This document shows positions 47,439 through 56,653 of a stretch of 64,000 bases of DNA, piece after piece. Within the stretch, counting starts at the first letter, position 1. Every line of letters starts with the position of its first letter. The notes under the pieces are model-generated. The model saw only the letters and a program-made list of their open reading frames with translations. It was not told the origin of the DNA and searched no databases. The stretch lies in the NCBI GenBank assembly GCA_016700115.1, contig CP064999.1, positions 434,001 to 498,000 on the forward strand, in the 5' to 3' direction. This DNA comes from Sphingobacteriales bacterium (lineage in GTDB: Bacteria > Bacteroidota > Bacteroidia > Chitinophagales > UBA2359). The translations under genes were made by a program, and so were the position numbers.

Positions 47439-48311
47439 TTACTCACCATAAGCCTTCATCAATTCCACCACCTCAACCGCCTCTCTCACATCATGCACCC
47501 TGAGAATAGATGCTCCGTTGAGCAAGGCCAAAGTATGTAAGGCAGTTGATCCGTTTAACGCTTTATCGGGATTAACACCCAATACCTTGCAAATCATTGA
47601 TTTTCGCGACACACCGGCCAAAATGGGTAGCCCCATCAGTTTAAAAGTATGGAGATTCCGCAGCAGTTCGTAATTATGCCCAACCGTTTTACCAAACCCA
47701 AATCCCGGGTCAATGATGACATCTTTGATTCCTAAATTTCTGATTTCATTTAACTTTTGGATAAAAAATTGCATCACTTCCCGAACCACATTTTCATATT
47801 CAGGTCTATTCTGCATGTTTTCCGGTTTTCCCTTCGAGTGCATCAAGATATAGGGTATTCCTAATTCTGCAACCATAGGCAATAATCCCGGATCTATGCT
47901 GCCTGCTGAAATATCATTGATCATACCCGCACCGGACATAAAAGCCTCCTTTGCTACTTCAGCTTTAACAGTATCTGCCGAAATAACCGCCTCCGGAAAC
48001 CGTTTTGAAATCGCTGTAATTGCCGGAATTACCCTGGCAAGTTCTGTCGAAGTATCAATGATGGCAGCACCCGGACGACTTGACATCCCACCGACATCAA
48101 TAATTGCCGCACCATTGTTCAACATCTGTTCAGTCTGACGCAAAAGTTCTGATTCGGTAGAATACTTCCCTCCGTCATAAAAAGAATCAGGGGTAACGTT
48201 CAAAATGCCCATAATTGCCGGACGGCTTAGGTCTAATAACTTCCCCCTGCAATTAAGGGTGCGATGTTGCGATAGTAATGTATTTTTGTCCATATTCCCT
48301 GTTTTACTCAT
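47439..48311 (-). CDS. folP: Dihydropteroate synthase
   Basis: The enzyme condenses 4-aminobenzoate with dihydropterin pyrophosphate, the sulfonamide-sensitive step of folate synthesis. The 290-residue protein has all key segments: MGILNVTPDSFYDGG (Asn for Mg2+), DVGGMSSRPGA, GAGMINDISAG, DPGFGFGKTVGHNYELLRNL, and GVSRKSM. I chose the ATG at 48311 because AGGAAG lies 8-9 nt upstream. An ATG at 48350 would add 13 residues, and another at 48293 is possible. It is divergent from the DoxX-family gene. folE, the first folate gene, is 22 kb away. Confidence 0.93.
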   Translation of the reverse strand: MSKTGNMDKNTLLSQHRTLNCRGKLLDLSRPAIMGILNVTPDSFYDGGKYSTESELLRQTEQMLNNGAAIIDVGGMSSRPGAAIIDTSTELARVIPAITAISKRFPEAVISADTVKAEVAKEAFMSGAGMINDISAGSIDPGLLPMVAELGIPYILMHSKGKPENMQNRPEYENVVREVMQFFIQKLNEIRNLGIKDVIIDPGFGFGKTVGHNYELLRNLHTFKLMGLPILAGVSRKSMICKVLGVNPDKALNGSTALHTLALLNGASILRVHDVREAVEVVELMKAYGE

Positions 48312-48715
48312 TTTTTTGTCTTCCTCTATAGTAATACTTTTGATTTTCAACTAAAAGATTAGTTATAGTGTTACCTTTGATTAACTTTGCAACACGATTA
48401 ATGCCCAAAATAATCAAACTAATAATGGTCTGTTTATTTGAACAATTATATTTATCGCCTTGTTGGGAAAAACAGCCCGCGCCAGAAAGGACATACCCTG
48501 TCAAAGAACGGGTTTGTAACAAAGTAAGGGTTGATTTTATGGCCGATATCTGTTAGAAAAACAAACATCTTTACCATGTATGAGATCGGTGTCTAAATGA
48601 TAGAAATCTCTTTGTTCAGTCTGGTTTGGAAATTTATTTTAAGTAAATAAACACCCCACCTCTTTTTTTACCCTTGTCAACAAATTTATTCATTTTCAAT
48701 AATCAACCGTAAAAC
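48312..48715. other. Divergent intergenic region between folP and the DoxX gene
   Basis: This 404-bp region holds no coding frame with family resemblance. A G/C-rich patch with an AGAAAGGAC-like sequence around 48466-48510 drew attention as a possible small RNA, but it lacks the conserved helices of SRP, tmRNA or RNase P RNA. No TAnnTTTG element was found for either flanking gene. Confidence 0.4.
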
Positions 48716-49963
48716 ATGACTATATACAAAATCTTCGCCATCACCGCAGTCATTGCGCTCGTCATTTCGCTGATTGCCGCAGCAATCAAGCGCCCAGCAA
48801 GCATCTCAGAAGTGTTGGCCGGTTTTATCCGTTATTTTCTCGGTGCTTTTTTTATTTTTTCGGGAGCGGTAAAAGCAGTTGACCCTTTAGGCACCGCTTT
48901 TAAAATGGAAGAGTACTTTCAGGTGTTTGGTCAGTATCTACCTGCCCTTTCAGGATTTTGGGAGTTTTGGGAAAATCTGGCGTTTCCGGTATCGGTCTTT
49001 ATGATTGTGTTGGAACTCGTCTTGGGTGTGGCTTTAATTTTGGGTGCGATGCCAACCATGACCTTATTTTTATATGCTGCCATCATCGCCTTTTTCACCT
49101 TTCTCACCGGTTTTTCTGCCATTACCGATAAAGTTACCGATTGCGGTTGTTTTGGTGATTTTCTTAAACTAAAACCCATCACCTCGTTTTACAAAGATAT
49201 CGTGCTTTCAGCTTTGGTTGTTGTGCTGATTTTCTGGCGCAAACACATCCGTCTATTGCTGAATAATCGTATTTCTTATATTGCGTTGGTGGTAATTACA
49301 TTAGCCTCTTTAGGATTTACGATGAGCAATTATTACAATCTGCCCATTGTCAATTTCAGAGCTTATAAAGTTGGAACCGACCTGTTAAAAGGGAAATCAA
49401 CGGAAGGGTTAGATGAAGGGCTTATCAAAACTTATTATACCCTGACAAAAGTTGGCTCAAACGAAACCAAAGAAATTGAAAGCAAAGAATATACTTCAAG
49501 CGGTATTTGGCGGGATTCAACCTGGGTGATTGACAAAGCTAAAACCCGTCAGGAAGTTGTTCGCGAACCCGAAATGCCCAAGATTAAAGACTTTATCGTT
49601 TTTAACCGCAACGAAACCGATGTGGCCGATTCCCTGCTTTCGATAAACGGATTTCACCTCTTTGTTACTTCCTACAGTATTGACAAATCGAGTGCCGATG
49701 GTTTTAAAAAAATAAACGAACTCGTATTAAAAGCTGCTAAAGACGGTATTCCAACCAATGGTATTTGTTCCGGCAATTTAGATAGAGCCGATGAACTCGC
49801 CGATAACTTATACAAATTCCATACTTTGGATGCTACTCCAATTAAAACATGGATGCGCTCCAATCCCGGAGTTACGTTGATGGAAGGCAGTACAATACGC
49901 GGGCTTTACCATTACAATCATTTGCCTTCTTACGAAGAACTGAAGAAAATGATGAAGAAATAA
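48716..49963 (+). CDS. BT_3928-like DoxX/MauE-family membrane protein
   Basis: The 415-residue protein has an N-terminal four- to five-helix membrane domain of the DoxX/MauE type (residues 1-180), including a conserved TDCGCFGDFLKL segment with two cysteines, and a soluble C-terminal half of about 220 residues. Bacteroidota annotate this architecture as the BT_3928 family; it is often found near folP. MauE/DoxX domains act in thiol-redox or quinone-linked membrane chemistry. The function of the C-terminal half is unknown. The gene is divergent from folP by 404 bp. Confidence 0.83.
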   Translation: MTIYKIFAITAVIALVISLIAAAIKRPASISEVLAGFIRYFLGAFFIFSGAVKAVDPLGTAFKMEEYFQVFGQYLPALSGFWEFWENLAFPVSVFMIVLELVLGVALILGAMPTMTLFLYAAIIAFFTFLTGFSAITDKVTDCGCFGDFLKLKPITSFYKDIVLSALVVVLIFWRKHIRLLLNNRISYIALVVITLASLGFTMSNYYNLPIVNFRAYKVGTDLLKGKSTEGLDEGLIKTYYTLTKVGSNETKEIESKEYTSSGIWRDSTWVIDKAKTRQEVVREPEMPKIKDFIVFNRNETDVADSLLSINGFHLFVTSYSIDKSSADGFKKINELVLKAAKDGIPTNGICSGNLDRADELADNLYKFHTLDATPIKTWMRSNPGVTLMEGSTIRGLYHYNHLPSYEELKKMMKK

Positions 49964-50020
49964 ATCAACTTCTTTGTGCCTGATAAAGAAACACCAAGTA
50001 AATGCACAAAGAAAAAAAGA

Positions 50021-50112
50021 TTTGCACAGAGTAACACTGAGTAATTGCACAGAGTACCACAGAGTATTCTTTGTGAAACTTTGTGGTTAGCTTTGCGAAA
50101 CTCTGCGTTAAA
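50021..50112. repeat. Imperfect inverted repeat of the CACAGAGT type
   Basis: The left part contains TTGCACAGAGTAACACTGAG and GCACAGAGTACCACAGAGT, and the right part TTTGTGAAACTTTGTGG and TTTGCGAAACTCTGCGT, which pair in antiparallel fashion with mismatches. It resembles dispersed intergenic palindromes common in Bacteroidota genomes. It lies between the DoxX gene and cinA. Confidence 0.5.
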
Positions 50113-50184
50113 AAACAATTGAAAAATACACGTAGAGATAAACTAACAGGAATTGTTAATACCCGAATATAACGCTATACAAAT

Positions 50185-51432
50185 ATGCGCTGTACCATCA
50201 TCACCATTGGCGACGAAATCCTGATCGGACAAACCATAGATACCAATTCTGCCTGGATAGCCACAGAATTAAATAAAATCGGGGTAAATATTTACGAAAT
50301 TCTTTCAGTTGCCGACAACGCCGAACATATAAAAAATGCGCTGGACCGAGCTATCATATCTTCTGATATCATTTTGACAACCGGCGGACTTGGACCCACC
50401 AAGGACGATATTACCAAAAATACCCTTGCAGAATATTTTAGCGTTCCAATGGTATTTAATCAGGAAATTTGGGATAGTATCGAAGCTTATATGATTAAAC
50501 GGGGACGACCTGTTTTAGACAGTCTGAAAACAATGGCGGAACTGCCCGAGAACTGCGAAGTGCTTAAAAACGAACGAGGAACAGCCGCCGCTATGTGGTT
50601 TAATGAACGGGGGAGAATTATTGTGTCCATGCCCGGTGTTCCGCATGAAATGAAAGATTTTGTCAGTCGGGTAATTATTCCGAGGTTAGAAGAGCGATAT
50701 CAGCTTCCTGCTCTTGTACATAAAACCATCATGTGTGCCGGTTTGGGTGAATCTATCATTGCCGAAAAAATAAAAGACATTGAAAGCAACTTGCCGGATC
50801 ACATCAAATTGGCATACCTGCCAAGTTATGGAATTGTCAGGTTGAGGCTGAGTGGTAGCGGTACGATACAGCAAGATTTGGAAAAAGAAGTATTAGGGTG
50901 GCGGCAAAAAATTGACGATATTTTACAACCGAAATACGCTTATGGGTATGACGAAATGGAGTTATCCGAAGCAATCGGCATTTTACTGACCTCAAAAGGG
51001 GCTACAGTTTCGACTGCCGAAAGTTGTACGGGCGGGTTGATCGCCCATAAGTTTACAGAAATAGCAGGCTGTTCGCGTTATTTTAAAGGGGGGGTTGTTG
51101 CATATTCCAACGAACTTAAAGAATCTTTGTTGGGTGTAAATCCGGAAACCCTTCAAAAATACGGGGCTGTCAGTGAAGAAACGGTCAGAGAAATGGCAGA
51201 CGGTGCTCTAAAAAGACTAAAGACCGATTATGCAATTGCTGTTTCCGGAATTGCAGGGCCAGACGGAGGGTCAAACGTTAATCCGGTAGGAACCGTTTGG
51301 ATTGCTGTGATCAATTCAAAAAAAGAAATTACAGCAAGCAGATTTTCATTTTCACCCCATAGGCATATCAATATTGAACTTTCGGCAAACTATGCCCTCA
51401 ACCTGCTTCGCCGGAAAATTCTGGAAGTATAA
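50185..51432 (+). CDS. cinA: CinA-family protein (nicotinamide-nucleotide amidohydrolase)
   Basis: The 415-residue protein has an N-terminal MoCF/COG1058 domain (ITIGDEILIGQTIDTNSAWIA and the TTGGLGPTKDDITKN motif) with possible pyrophosphatase activity. Its C-terminal CinA/PncC domain (STAESCTGGLIAHKFTEIAGCSRYFKGGVVAYSN) deamidates nicotinamide mononucleotide to nicotinate mononucleotide in NAD recycling. Its length is the standard one for the two-domain form. The two motifs and the conserved AESCTGG nucleophile region are all intact. It is transcribed from the same strand as the DoxX gene, 221 bp downstream. Confidence 0.95.
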   Translation: MRCTIITIGDEILIGQTIDTNSAWIATELNKIGVNIYEILSVADNAEHIKNALDRAIISSDIILTTGGLGPTKDDITKNTLAEYFSVPMVFNQEIWDSIEAYMIKRGRPVLDSLKTMAELPENCEVLKNERGTAAAMWFNERGRIIVSMPGVPHEMKDFVSRVIIPRLEERYQLPALVHKTIMCAGLGESIIAEKIKDIESNLPDHIKLAYLPSYGIVRLRLSGSGTIQQDLEKEVLGWRQKIDDILQPKYAYGYDEMELSEAIGILLTSKGATVSTAESCTGGLIAHKFTEIAGCSRYFKGGVVAYSNELKESLLGVNPETLQKYGAVSEETVREMADGALKRLKTDYAIAVSGIAGPDGGSNVNPVGTVWIAVINSKKEITASRFSFSPHRHINIELSANYALNLLRRKILEV

Positions 51433-51645
51433 GCAGCCTGTTTCTACTCATTCCGGTTTGTAGTTTTCGCAAAGCATTTGCAATCATTGTGTTTTATCAA
51501 ATCTGTATTTTGTTTCCTGACTTTTTTTGCTCCTGCTAATTAGCACCGGATTGATTACCAAGCTTTAAAATATTGGTCAATCAACTGCTACCCTACTCTA
51601 TTTATCTTCAATTTTAATGGAGATGCTTAAAGTTACTCTCTTTTT

Positions 51646-51664
51646 TATGCCTTTTTTAGGCATA
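51646..51664. other. Small hairpin in the cinA/secreted-gene intergenic region
   Basis: TATGCC (51646-51651) and GGCATA (51659-51664) could form a 6-bp stem with a T-rich loop. It is too short to call a terminator. The rest of 51433-51807 holds no gene that I can recognise. Confidence 0.25.
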
Positions 51665-51807
51665 GAATTACGGCTTTGATTTAGATTCTAAAATCAACGC
51701 AACTCCTTGTAAACAAAGCATTCACAATCTGATTTAGTTTTTGTTTTGGGCAGGTAAACCTTGAAAAACGGCTCAATTTTGGTTCGTTTGCGGGTATGGC
51801 ATGAGCA

Positions 51808-51815
51808 TATCTTTG
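51808..51815 (+). promoter_or_regulatory. -7 promoter element for the secreted pair
   Basis: TATCTTTG is an exact TAnnTTTG match, with a TTTG at 51787-51790. Transcription would begin near 51822, giving a 47-nt leader before the ATG at 51869. The -33 spacing (17 bp) is shorter than at guaB and infC. Confidence 0.45.
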
Positions 51816-51868
51816 CATCATCACAAATCAAAAACAATTTTTAAAACTTTTCAAACTAACAAAACACA

Positions 51869-52462
51869 ATGAAAACCAATTTCTTTTCTCTCGCCTCCGC
51901 AGTTGTTGTTCTTATTTGTTCTTTAGTATTTAACGCCAATATTCAGGCACAAGATTATGATTATGACTGGACTCAAACGCCGGAGTATCAACAAATGTAT
52001 AACGACCTGATGAACAACGTAAACCAAACCTACGAAAACACCTACAACGAAAGAATGAGTGAAGCTGAAGCCATCATGGAGCAACAAAAAGAGAACGAAC
52101 AACTTTACTACAATGAGTTGATGGAGATGGTCAACCAAAGCTACGAGGAAACCTATACCTATTGGATGGGCAGATATGAGGAAATCATCGCCAACGCCAA
52201 CGCAAATGCCAAAGTTTTGGAAGCACAGTTAATCGCACACGGACAGGCTGTCTATGCTCAAGCCCTTGCAAATGGAATGAGCAATGTTGCCGCTCAAAAA
52301 ATGGCGGTAAACACCATCGGAAATTTGGCAAGCACCAACAGCATCACCAACTCCTTTGGCAATAGCCTTACCATGAGTATTATGAACAATTTTCCGAACG
52401 GAAGCGGGGCATTGTATAAATATGCTGATGGCTCTGTAGGTAACTGGGCAACAAAATATTAA
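51869..52462 (+). CDS. Unrecognised secreted Tyr/Asn/Gln/Glu-rich protein with an internal duplication
   Basis: The 197-residue protein has a signal peptide (SLASAVVVLICSLVFNANIQAQ, cleaved near residue 28). The mature part has two similar blocks, roughly residues 38-60 (YNDLMNNVNQTYENTYNERM) and residues 80-102 (YNELMEMVNQSYEETYTYWM), rich in charged and amide residues and predicted helical. An Ala/Asn-rich helix and a Gly/Ser-rich tail follow. No known domain, no T9SS sorting domain and no lipobox are visible. It is followed 63 bp later by another secreted gene, likely in one transcript. The function is unknown. Confidence 0.72.
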   Translation: MKTNFFSLASAVVVLICSLVFNANIQAQDYDYDWTQTPEYQQMYNDLMNNVNQTYENTYNERMSEAEAIMEQQKENEQLYYNELMEMVNQSYEETYTYWMGRYEEIIANANANAKVLEAQLIAHGQAVYAQALANGMSNVAAQKMAVNTIGNLASTNSITNSFGNSLTMSIMNNFPNGSGALYKYADGSVGNWATKY

Positions 52463-52525
52463 AATCAGCAACAGACAAATAGTCAATCAGATAAAATTAA
52501 CAAACACATAAACCCACAAAAAATC

Positions 52526-53026
52526 ATGAATACATCTTTGAAACTTCAAACCTTAGTTCTCTTTTTCCTATCCATCCTTTCGATAAGCGTATTTGCTCAA
52601 CCTATGAGCATCAACGGCAAAAAAGGCAATGACAACACAGGCGATAACCTGATGCCGATGAGCATTAACAGTCCCAAAGCGAATGCCTTGTTTGGGTTTA
52701 TACAAGCAGGAAATCAATCGGCACAGATTACTTTAAAAGTTGGTAAAAATACGATCCAGTTTCCGGGTATTGCAACAAAATACACTGCCGAAATTTCCGA
52801 GAACTTCCAACTTTATACTTTGGCCGATATGTTGAGGGATGATTTAAAAGCAGACATTACCCCTGTACCGGCCCCCGAAAATTACACCGACCCCGGTACT
52901 GCCAAATTTTTCGCGCTCTCTATTCCAACCTCTAACGGCACAGTAATAAAAGGTATTCTTGCCATAGGCATAACCGGTGATAATCCTTTTGTGAGAGTTC
53001 CAAGCCCTCTGCCTGCTTGGTTTTAA
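52526..53026 (+). CDS. Unrecognised secreted protein, partner of the 51869 gene
   Basis: The 166-residue protein has a signal peptide ending SVFAQ at about residue 25. The mature protein has a low-complexity start (PMSINGKKGNDNTG and again LMPMSINS), followed by a beta-rich C-terminal domain (AQITLKVGKNTIQFPG, KFFALSIPTSNGTVIKGILAIGITGDN). No family was recognised and no sorting domain is present. A canonical Rho-independent terminator lies just after the stop, suggesting the transcript from 51.82 kb ends here. Confidence 0.7.
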   Translation: MNTSLKLQTLVLFFLSILSISVFAQPMSINGKKGNDNTGDNLMPMSINSPKANALFGFIQAGNQSAQITLKVGKNTIQFPGIATKYTAEISENFQLYTLADMLRDDLKADITPVPAPENYTDPGTAKFFALSIPTSNGTVIKGILAIGITGDNPFVRVPSPLPAWF

Positions 53027-53052
53027 TATAAGGTTGTTGTTCTTAATCATAC

Positions 53053-53089
53053 ATACCCCTGATTATTCATCGGGGGTATTTTTTATTTT
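53053..53089 (+). terminator. Rho-independent terminator of the secreted pair
   Basis: A 7-bp stem ATACCCC (53053-53059) / GGGGTAT (53073-53079) with a 13-nt loop is followed by TTTTTTATTTT. It lies 27 bp after the 53026 stop and abuts the opposing cyclase gene. Confidence 0.85.
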
Positions 53090-53091
53090 GC

Positions 53092-53760
53092 CTACTTCTT
53101 AACCTTAGCCATTGCCCTGACCGGAAACGTTCCGACTCCTTTAAATTTCGGAGGAATGGCACTAAAAGTAAACCCTTCATCTGGCAATGAAGATAAATTG
53201 CACAAGTGTTCGACGATTAAAATTTCGGCACCTAAAAGTGCAGTATGAACAGGGCGGGTTCTGCCCAAAGTATTGTCAATATTATGAGAGTCAATCCCCA
53301 CCAGCTTTACTCCTGCATCTCTTAAATATAAGGCTGCGGCTTCTGTCAAATACGGATGGTGTTCGTAATATTGTTCAGTATTCCAATGTTCATCCCAACC
53401 GGTATGGATTAAAACAGCCTTGTTAGTAAGACGGAGATTGAAAAAGCTTGATTCTGCAATTTCGAGAGATTGGGTATAAGGCACCCTGACGATGATTGCA
53501 TCGAGATCAACCAAACGATTCAACGCTATTTCAGACAGGTCTTTACCATGCTCAAAACGATGAAACGGACAATCGAGATAAGTGCCGGTGTTTGACACCA
53601 TTTCAATTTTTCCAATCTGAAAAGTTGTACCTTCTTCGTAAAAATCCTTCGACTTTTCTCTGCTCAGGTAATCACAGATAACCGGAGCCGGTAACCCTTT
53701 GTAGGTGATCAGCCCGTTTTCAATGGTATGGCTTAAGTCTATATAGGTTACTGTTTCCAT
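53092..53760 (-). CDS. Cyclase-family (kynurenine-formamidase-like) hydrolase
   Basis: The 222-residue protein has the family architecture (YIDLSHTIENGLITYKGLPAP at the start, then SNTGTYLDCPFHRFEHGKDLSEI) and a later region with GIDSHNIDNT. In the usual metal motif HxGTHxDxPxH the first two histidines are replaced here (NTGTYLDCPFH), while the Asp and last His remain. This variant occurs in a subset of the family and may use a different metal set. Family members hydrolyse amide/lactone substrates such as N-formylkynurenine; the substrate here is unknown. It is convergent with the secreted-gene pair. Confidence 0.85.
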   Translation of the reverse strand: METVTYIDLSHTIENGLITYKGLPAPVICDYLSREKSKDFYEEGTTFQIGKIEMVSNTGTYLDCPFHRFEHGKDLSEIALNRLVDLDAIIVRVPYTQSLEIAESSFFNLRLTNKAVLIHTGWDEHWNTEQYYEHHPYLTEAAALYLRDAGVKLVGIDSHNIDNTLGRTRPVHTALLGAEILIVEHLCNLSSLPDEGFTFSAIPPKFKGVGTFPVRAMAKVKK

Positions 53761-53825
53761 TTTAGGGACTTCCGGTTTTTCGCTTTAAGTTCCCCTTTAG
53801 TTCTCCATCTGTTTGTCCTTACCAA

Positions 53826-54154
53826 TCAGTTAATCACCTTTTGTTTGGCCTTAACTTTTATGGTATAGGAAGTAACGATTCCTCCTGTCAATCCGCTGAT
53901 TAAAAAGTCTATAAAATTGAATCTGGTAACGACCTGACAGTTTCCATCACCGGGCGTATTGACATTAGTTCTTCCGATTGGCAAAATTCCCCAGAAAAGC
54001 CAGAGTTGTTTCCCTTTTGCATAGGTGTACTCCGTGCCTTTCATTTCTTTGTATTGGCCAACATTGGTTTTTGTGGTCATGCAGGATGAAAACATTGCCG
54101 TAAATACAAAAATCACTGCTAAACACCGGATTGTTTTTTTATAATCTGCATCAT
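53826..54154 (-). CDS. Bor-like small lipoprotein, 5' end off by one base in a homopolymer
   Basis: The readable body (starting with GTG at 54116) is MIFVFTAMFSSC, then about 85 residues of a beta-rich protein (KQLWLFWGILPIGRTNV, VVTRFNFIDFLISGLTGGIV) similar to Bor-type lipoproteins. Upstream there are two ATGs at 54154/54151 and the sequence QIIKK, but the frame is broken. The A7 run (T7 on plus at 54134-54140) would give QIIKKTIRCLAVIFVFTAMF if it were A8, which is a perfect lipoprotein signal ending FSSC. I therefore annotate from 54154 with a one-base discrepancy. Bor proteins are outer-membrane lipoproteins of phage and hosts. Confidence 0.65.
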
Positions 54155-54232
54155 TTATAGTTTTAAAATAGTAAAAAAAGAACAGTGGAATAAGTCTGAA
54201 GGAAAGAAAAACAAATCGGAATCCGGTTTTAT

Positions 54233-56653
54233 CTAATGCACCACAATGACCTTACCTTTTGCCACCTGAAGGCTGTTTTGCTCCAGAATATAAAAGTACA
54301 ATCCGGGTTGCAGGGCATGATGTTGCAGGGTTAACTTGTTGTTATCAGATTCCTTAACAGGAATGGACATTAAGGTTTGCCCCTGAATATTGGTAATTCG
54401 CAAAAATGTCGGGGTATTTTGTTTAATCTGAAGATTGCTCAGCGTAAAGGTAGTGTAGCTGCTGAATGGATTAGGGTAAACGCTGACCATGGGTTTTACA
54501 TTTTGCGGGATGTCAATAGAATTAGGCTCCGCCAAATCGGTTACCACAAAAACATCGGTAGCTGCTTCTACTACATGACCGCTTCCGGGAGCATCGGCAG
54601 TTTCAAATATCAAAACCATATTGGCAGTGGGAGTCATATAGTCGGATACATGCACCAAAGTTTGAGTCCAGTTATTGGCACTACTGCTTGCAGATAGGTC
54701 TTCAAGTTCAACGGTATTGATGCCGTTTGAAAGTGAAATAATGAGATGGTCGTTTGGTGCACCGGAACCTCCGGCATTTGCAAACCAACGGTAATAACTG
54801 ATTTGAGGATCTCCGTAACCGGTCAGGTCAAAAACCGGAGAGGTCAGTCTGGTGAAGCCATCATCTACATCATCTGCTCCAACGCTGTTATCGGTTGAGT
54901 TTCCGGTAACATAGCAGGCATCGCTGATATCGCCCTCAAGATCAAAATTTGGATTCATAGGCTCTCCGCCGGTAGAAGTTCCGTTGGGTTCGCCTCTTTC
55001 CCAAATTCCTCTTGGAGCATCTCCCGTAACCGTCCATCCGAAATCTAAAGCAAAGTCGTCATAATATCCCTGGGGCAACTGTATGACTAATTCACCGGTT
55101 TCCACACTCATAAACTGGCTTCCGGTTTGTTGGGTGATATATCCCCATTTTCCGGCTATGACATTATAATCGGCACTAAAAATATTATTGATGGCAAATT
55201 GTCCGCTTGTGTTGGTAGTTGTGTTGAAAGACACATCCTCGTTGGCAAGCAAAACGGTGGCATTGGCAATAGGGTTTCCGTTTTCTGCATCAACCACCAT
55301 GCCGGTAAAATTAAACTGTGGCAATGCTTCTAAGGCTGCATTGAGCGATAAAGTTTCGCCATTGGTAAGTGTTACAGTATATGTAACCGACTGGTAGCCG
55401 GGATAAGAAAATGTAATAGTATAGGTTCCGCTTGCGGAAACCCCGGTTTGGTAAATGCCTGAAAAGCCGGTAACAACTGCCGAAGAAGGGACTTCGGTGA
55501 TGGTAACTTCAGCATTTGCAATTGCTGCTCCTGTCGTGGCATCGGTAACTGAGCCGTTCAGATAAGCTGCCTGAACATAATTGGGTTGAAGCACAACCAA
55601 CCCTTCTTCCATATCGGATGCAATGATTAAACCCGAAGGGAGATAAGGATAAACTCCCCAGCATCCGTTAAATCCGTTTCCTGAAATAGTTGGAGCAGTA
55701 TCGTAGTTTGCTACCAGAATCACAGAATTAGGGTTCGTGGCATCGTGAATGGTTACGCCATCCCGATAATAGGCGGTTACTAAAAAGTTGCCAACAGTAT
55801 AGACGTTGTGCGGAATACTTCCGGTATTGGGAGTAGTCCGTACACGGTGCAATTCTTGGATATCGCTCAAATCTGAAACATCGTAAGTCGTGATATAAGA
55901 GGCTGTTACCTCGTCTGTGGTAAAGATTTTGGTACCGTCGTCGCTTAGCGCGCAGTTATGCGTAAAATTATTGGGTGTGGGAAACGAAGCCATAACAACA
56001 GGATTAGACCGGTCGGTAATATTGACTACAGATAAAACACCGTCATAAATTTCGGCTGTCCACATCGTATCATTTCTTACAAAACCGTCATGAACATAAC
56101 GGGTATCGTAAATGCCTACAATTGGCGGATTTTCGGGGTCGGCGTTCAGGTCAACAATGACGGCATCTTCGTTAGAACCCCACAAATAGGCATATCCTTT
56201 TTCGTCTGTTGAAATAGTATGTATGGTTTGAATGTCCACTGAGTAATTCGGATCATTGACCCCTGTCCAAAACCAGCTATCAACCGTTTGAGGCAGGTTG
56301 CTAAGGTCAATAATCTGAAGCCCTTCCTCTGTTTCGTTGGTGATATAGGCATAATGTCCCCAAGTTTTCACCTCTCTCCAAATTCCTTCAGGGCCGGGAA
56401 CAAAGGCCACTTCAACCGGTGCGGCAGGGTTTTGCAGGCTGACAATTGAAGTTCCGTTAAAAACACCAACAACTGCATATTCAATCCCGGATTCTGCATC
56501 AACATATCCCCAAAGATTACTCAATTGCTCGCTATACGGCAACTGACCAACTAAAGTTAAACTCGATTGTGCGGTAAGTGAAATAAAATGTATAAAAAAG
56601 GACAAAACTATTGCTATTACTCCGGATATGCCGGATTGCAAAAGAGACTTCAT
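54233..56653 (-). CDS. Choice-of-anchor-B (LVIVD) secreted protein with CarboxypepD-reg domains and T9SS sorting domain
   Basis: The protein starts at the ATG at 56653 with a signal peptide (GVIAIVLSFFIHFISLTAQ), giving 806 residues; the longer frame to 56701 adds an unlikely stretch. Residues 30-370 form an LVIVD propeller-like domain of the choice-of-anchor B family, with repeated GxYxxxVxSxxPxxP strands. Two carboxypeptidase-regulatory-like folds follow (AYLNGSVTDATTGAAIANAEV and NFTGMVVDAENGNPIANATV), then a jelly-roll-like region (FDLEGDISDACYVTGN) and a Por sorting domain (VYPNPFSSYTTFTL ... LQPGLYFYIL ... VIVVH). Role: surface or secreted, not enzymatic by any motif seen. Confidence 0.86.
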   Translation of the reverse strand: MKSLLQSGISGVIAIVLSFFIHFISLTAQSSLTLVGQLPYSEQLSNLWGYVDAESGIEYAVVGVFNGTSIVSLQNPAAPVEVAFVPGPEGIWREVKTWGHYAYITNETEEGLQIIDLSNLPQTVDSWFWTGVNDPNYSVDIQTIHTISTDEKGYAYLWGSNEDAVIVDLNADPENPPIVGIYDTRYVHDGFVRNDTMWTAEIYDGVLSVVNITDRSNPVVMASFPTPNNFTHNCALSDDGTKIFTTDEVTASYITTYDVSDLSDIQELHRVRTTPNTGSIPHNVYTVGNFLVTAYYRDGVTIHDATNPNSVILVANYDTAPTISGNGFNGCWGVYPYLPSGLIIASDMEEGLVVLQPNYVQAAYLNGSVTDATTGAAIANAEVTITEVPSSAVVTGFSGIYQTGVSASGTYTITFSYPGYQSVTYTVTLTNGETLSLNAALEALPQFNFTGMVVDAENGNPIANATVLLANEDVSFNTTTNTSGQFAINNIFSADYNVIAGKWGYITQQTGSQFMSVETGELVIQLPQGYYDDFALDFGWTVTGDAPRGIWERGEPNGTSTGGEPMNPNFDLEGDISDACYVTGNSTDNSVGADDVDDGFTRLTSPVFDLTGYGDPQISYYRWFANAGGSGAPNDHLIISLSNGINTVELEDLSASSSANNWTQTLVHVSDYMTPTANMVLIFETADAPGSGHVVEAATDVFVVTDLAEPNSIDIPQNVKPMVSVYPNPFSSYTTFTLSNLQIKQNTPTFLRITNIQGQTLMSIPVKESDNNKLTLQHHALQPGLYFYILEQNSLQVAKGKVIVVH

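Noticed and set aside
48400..48560. Small RNA (SRP, RNase P or tmRNA) between folP and the DoxX gene
   Set aside because: A G/C-rich patch with AGAAAGGAC was inspected, but conserved helices and consensus segments of those RNAs are absent.
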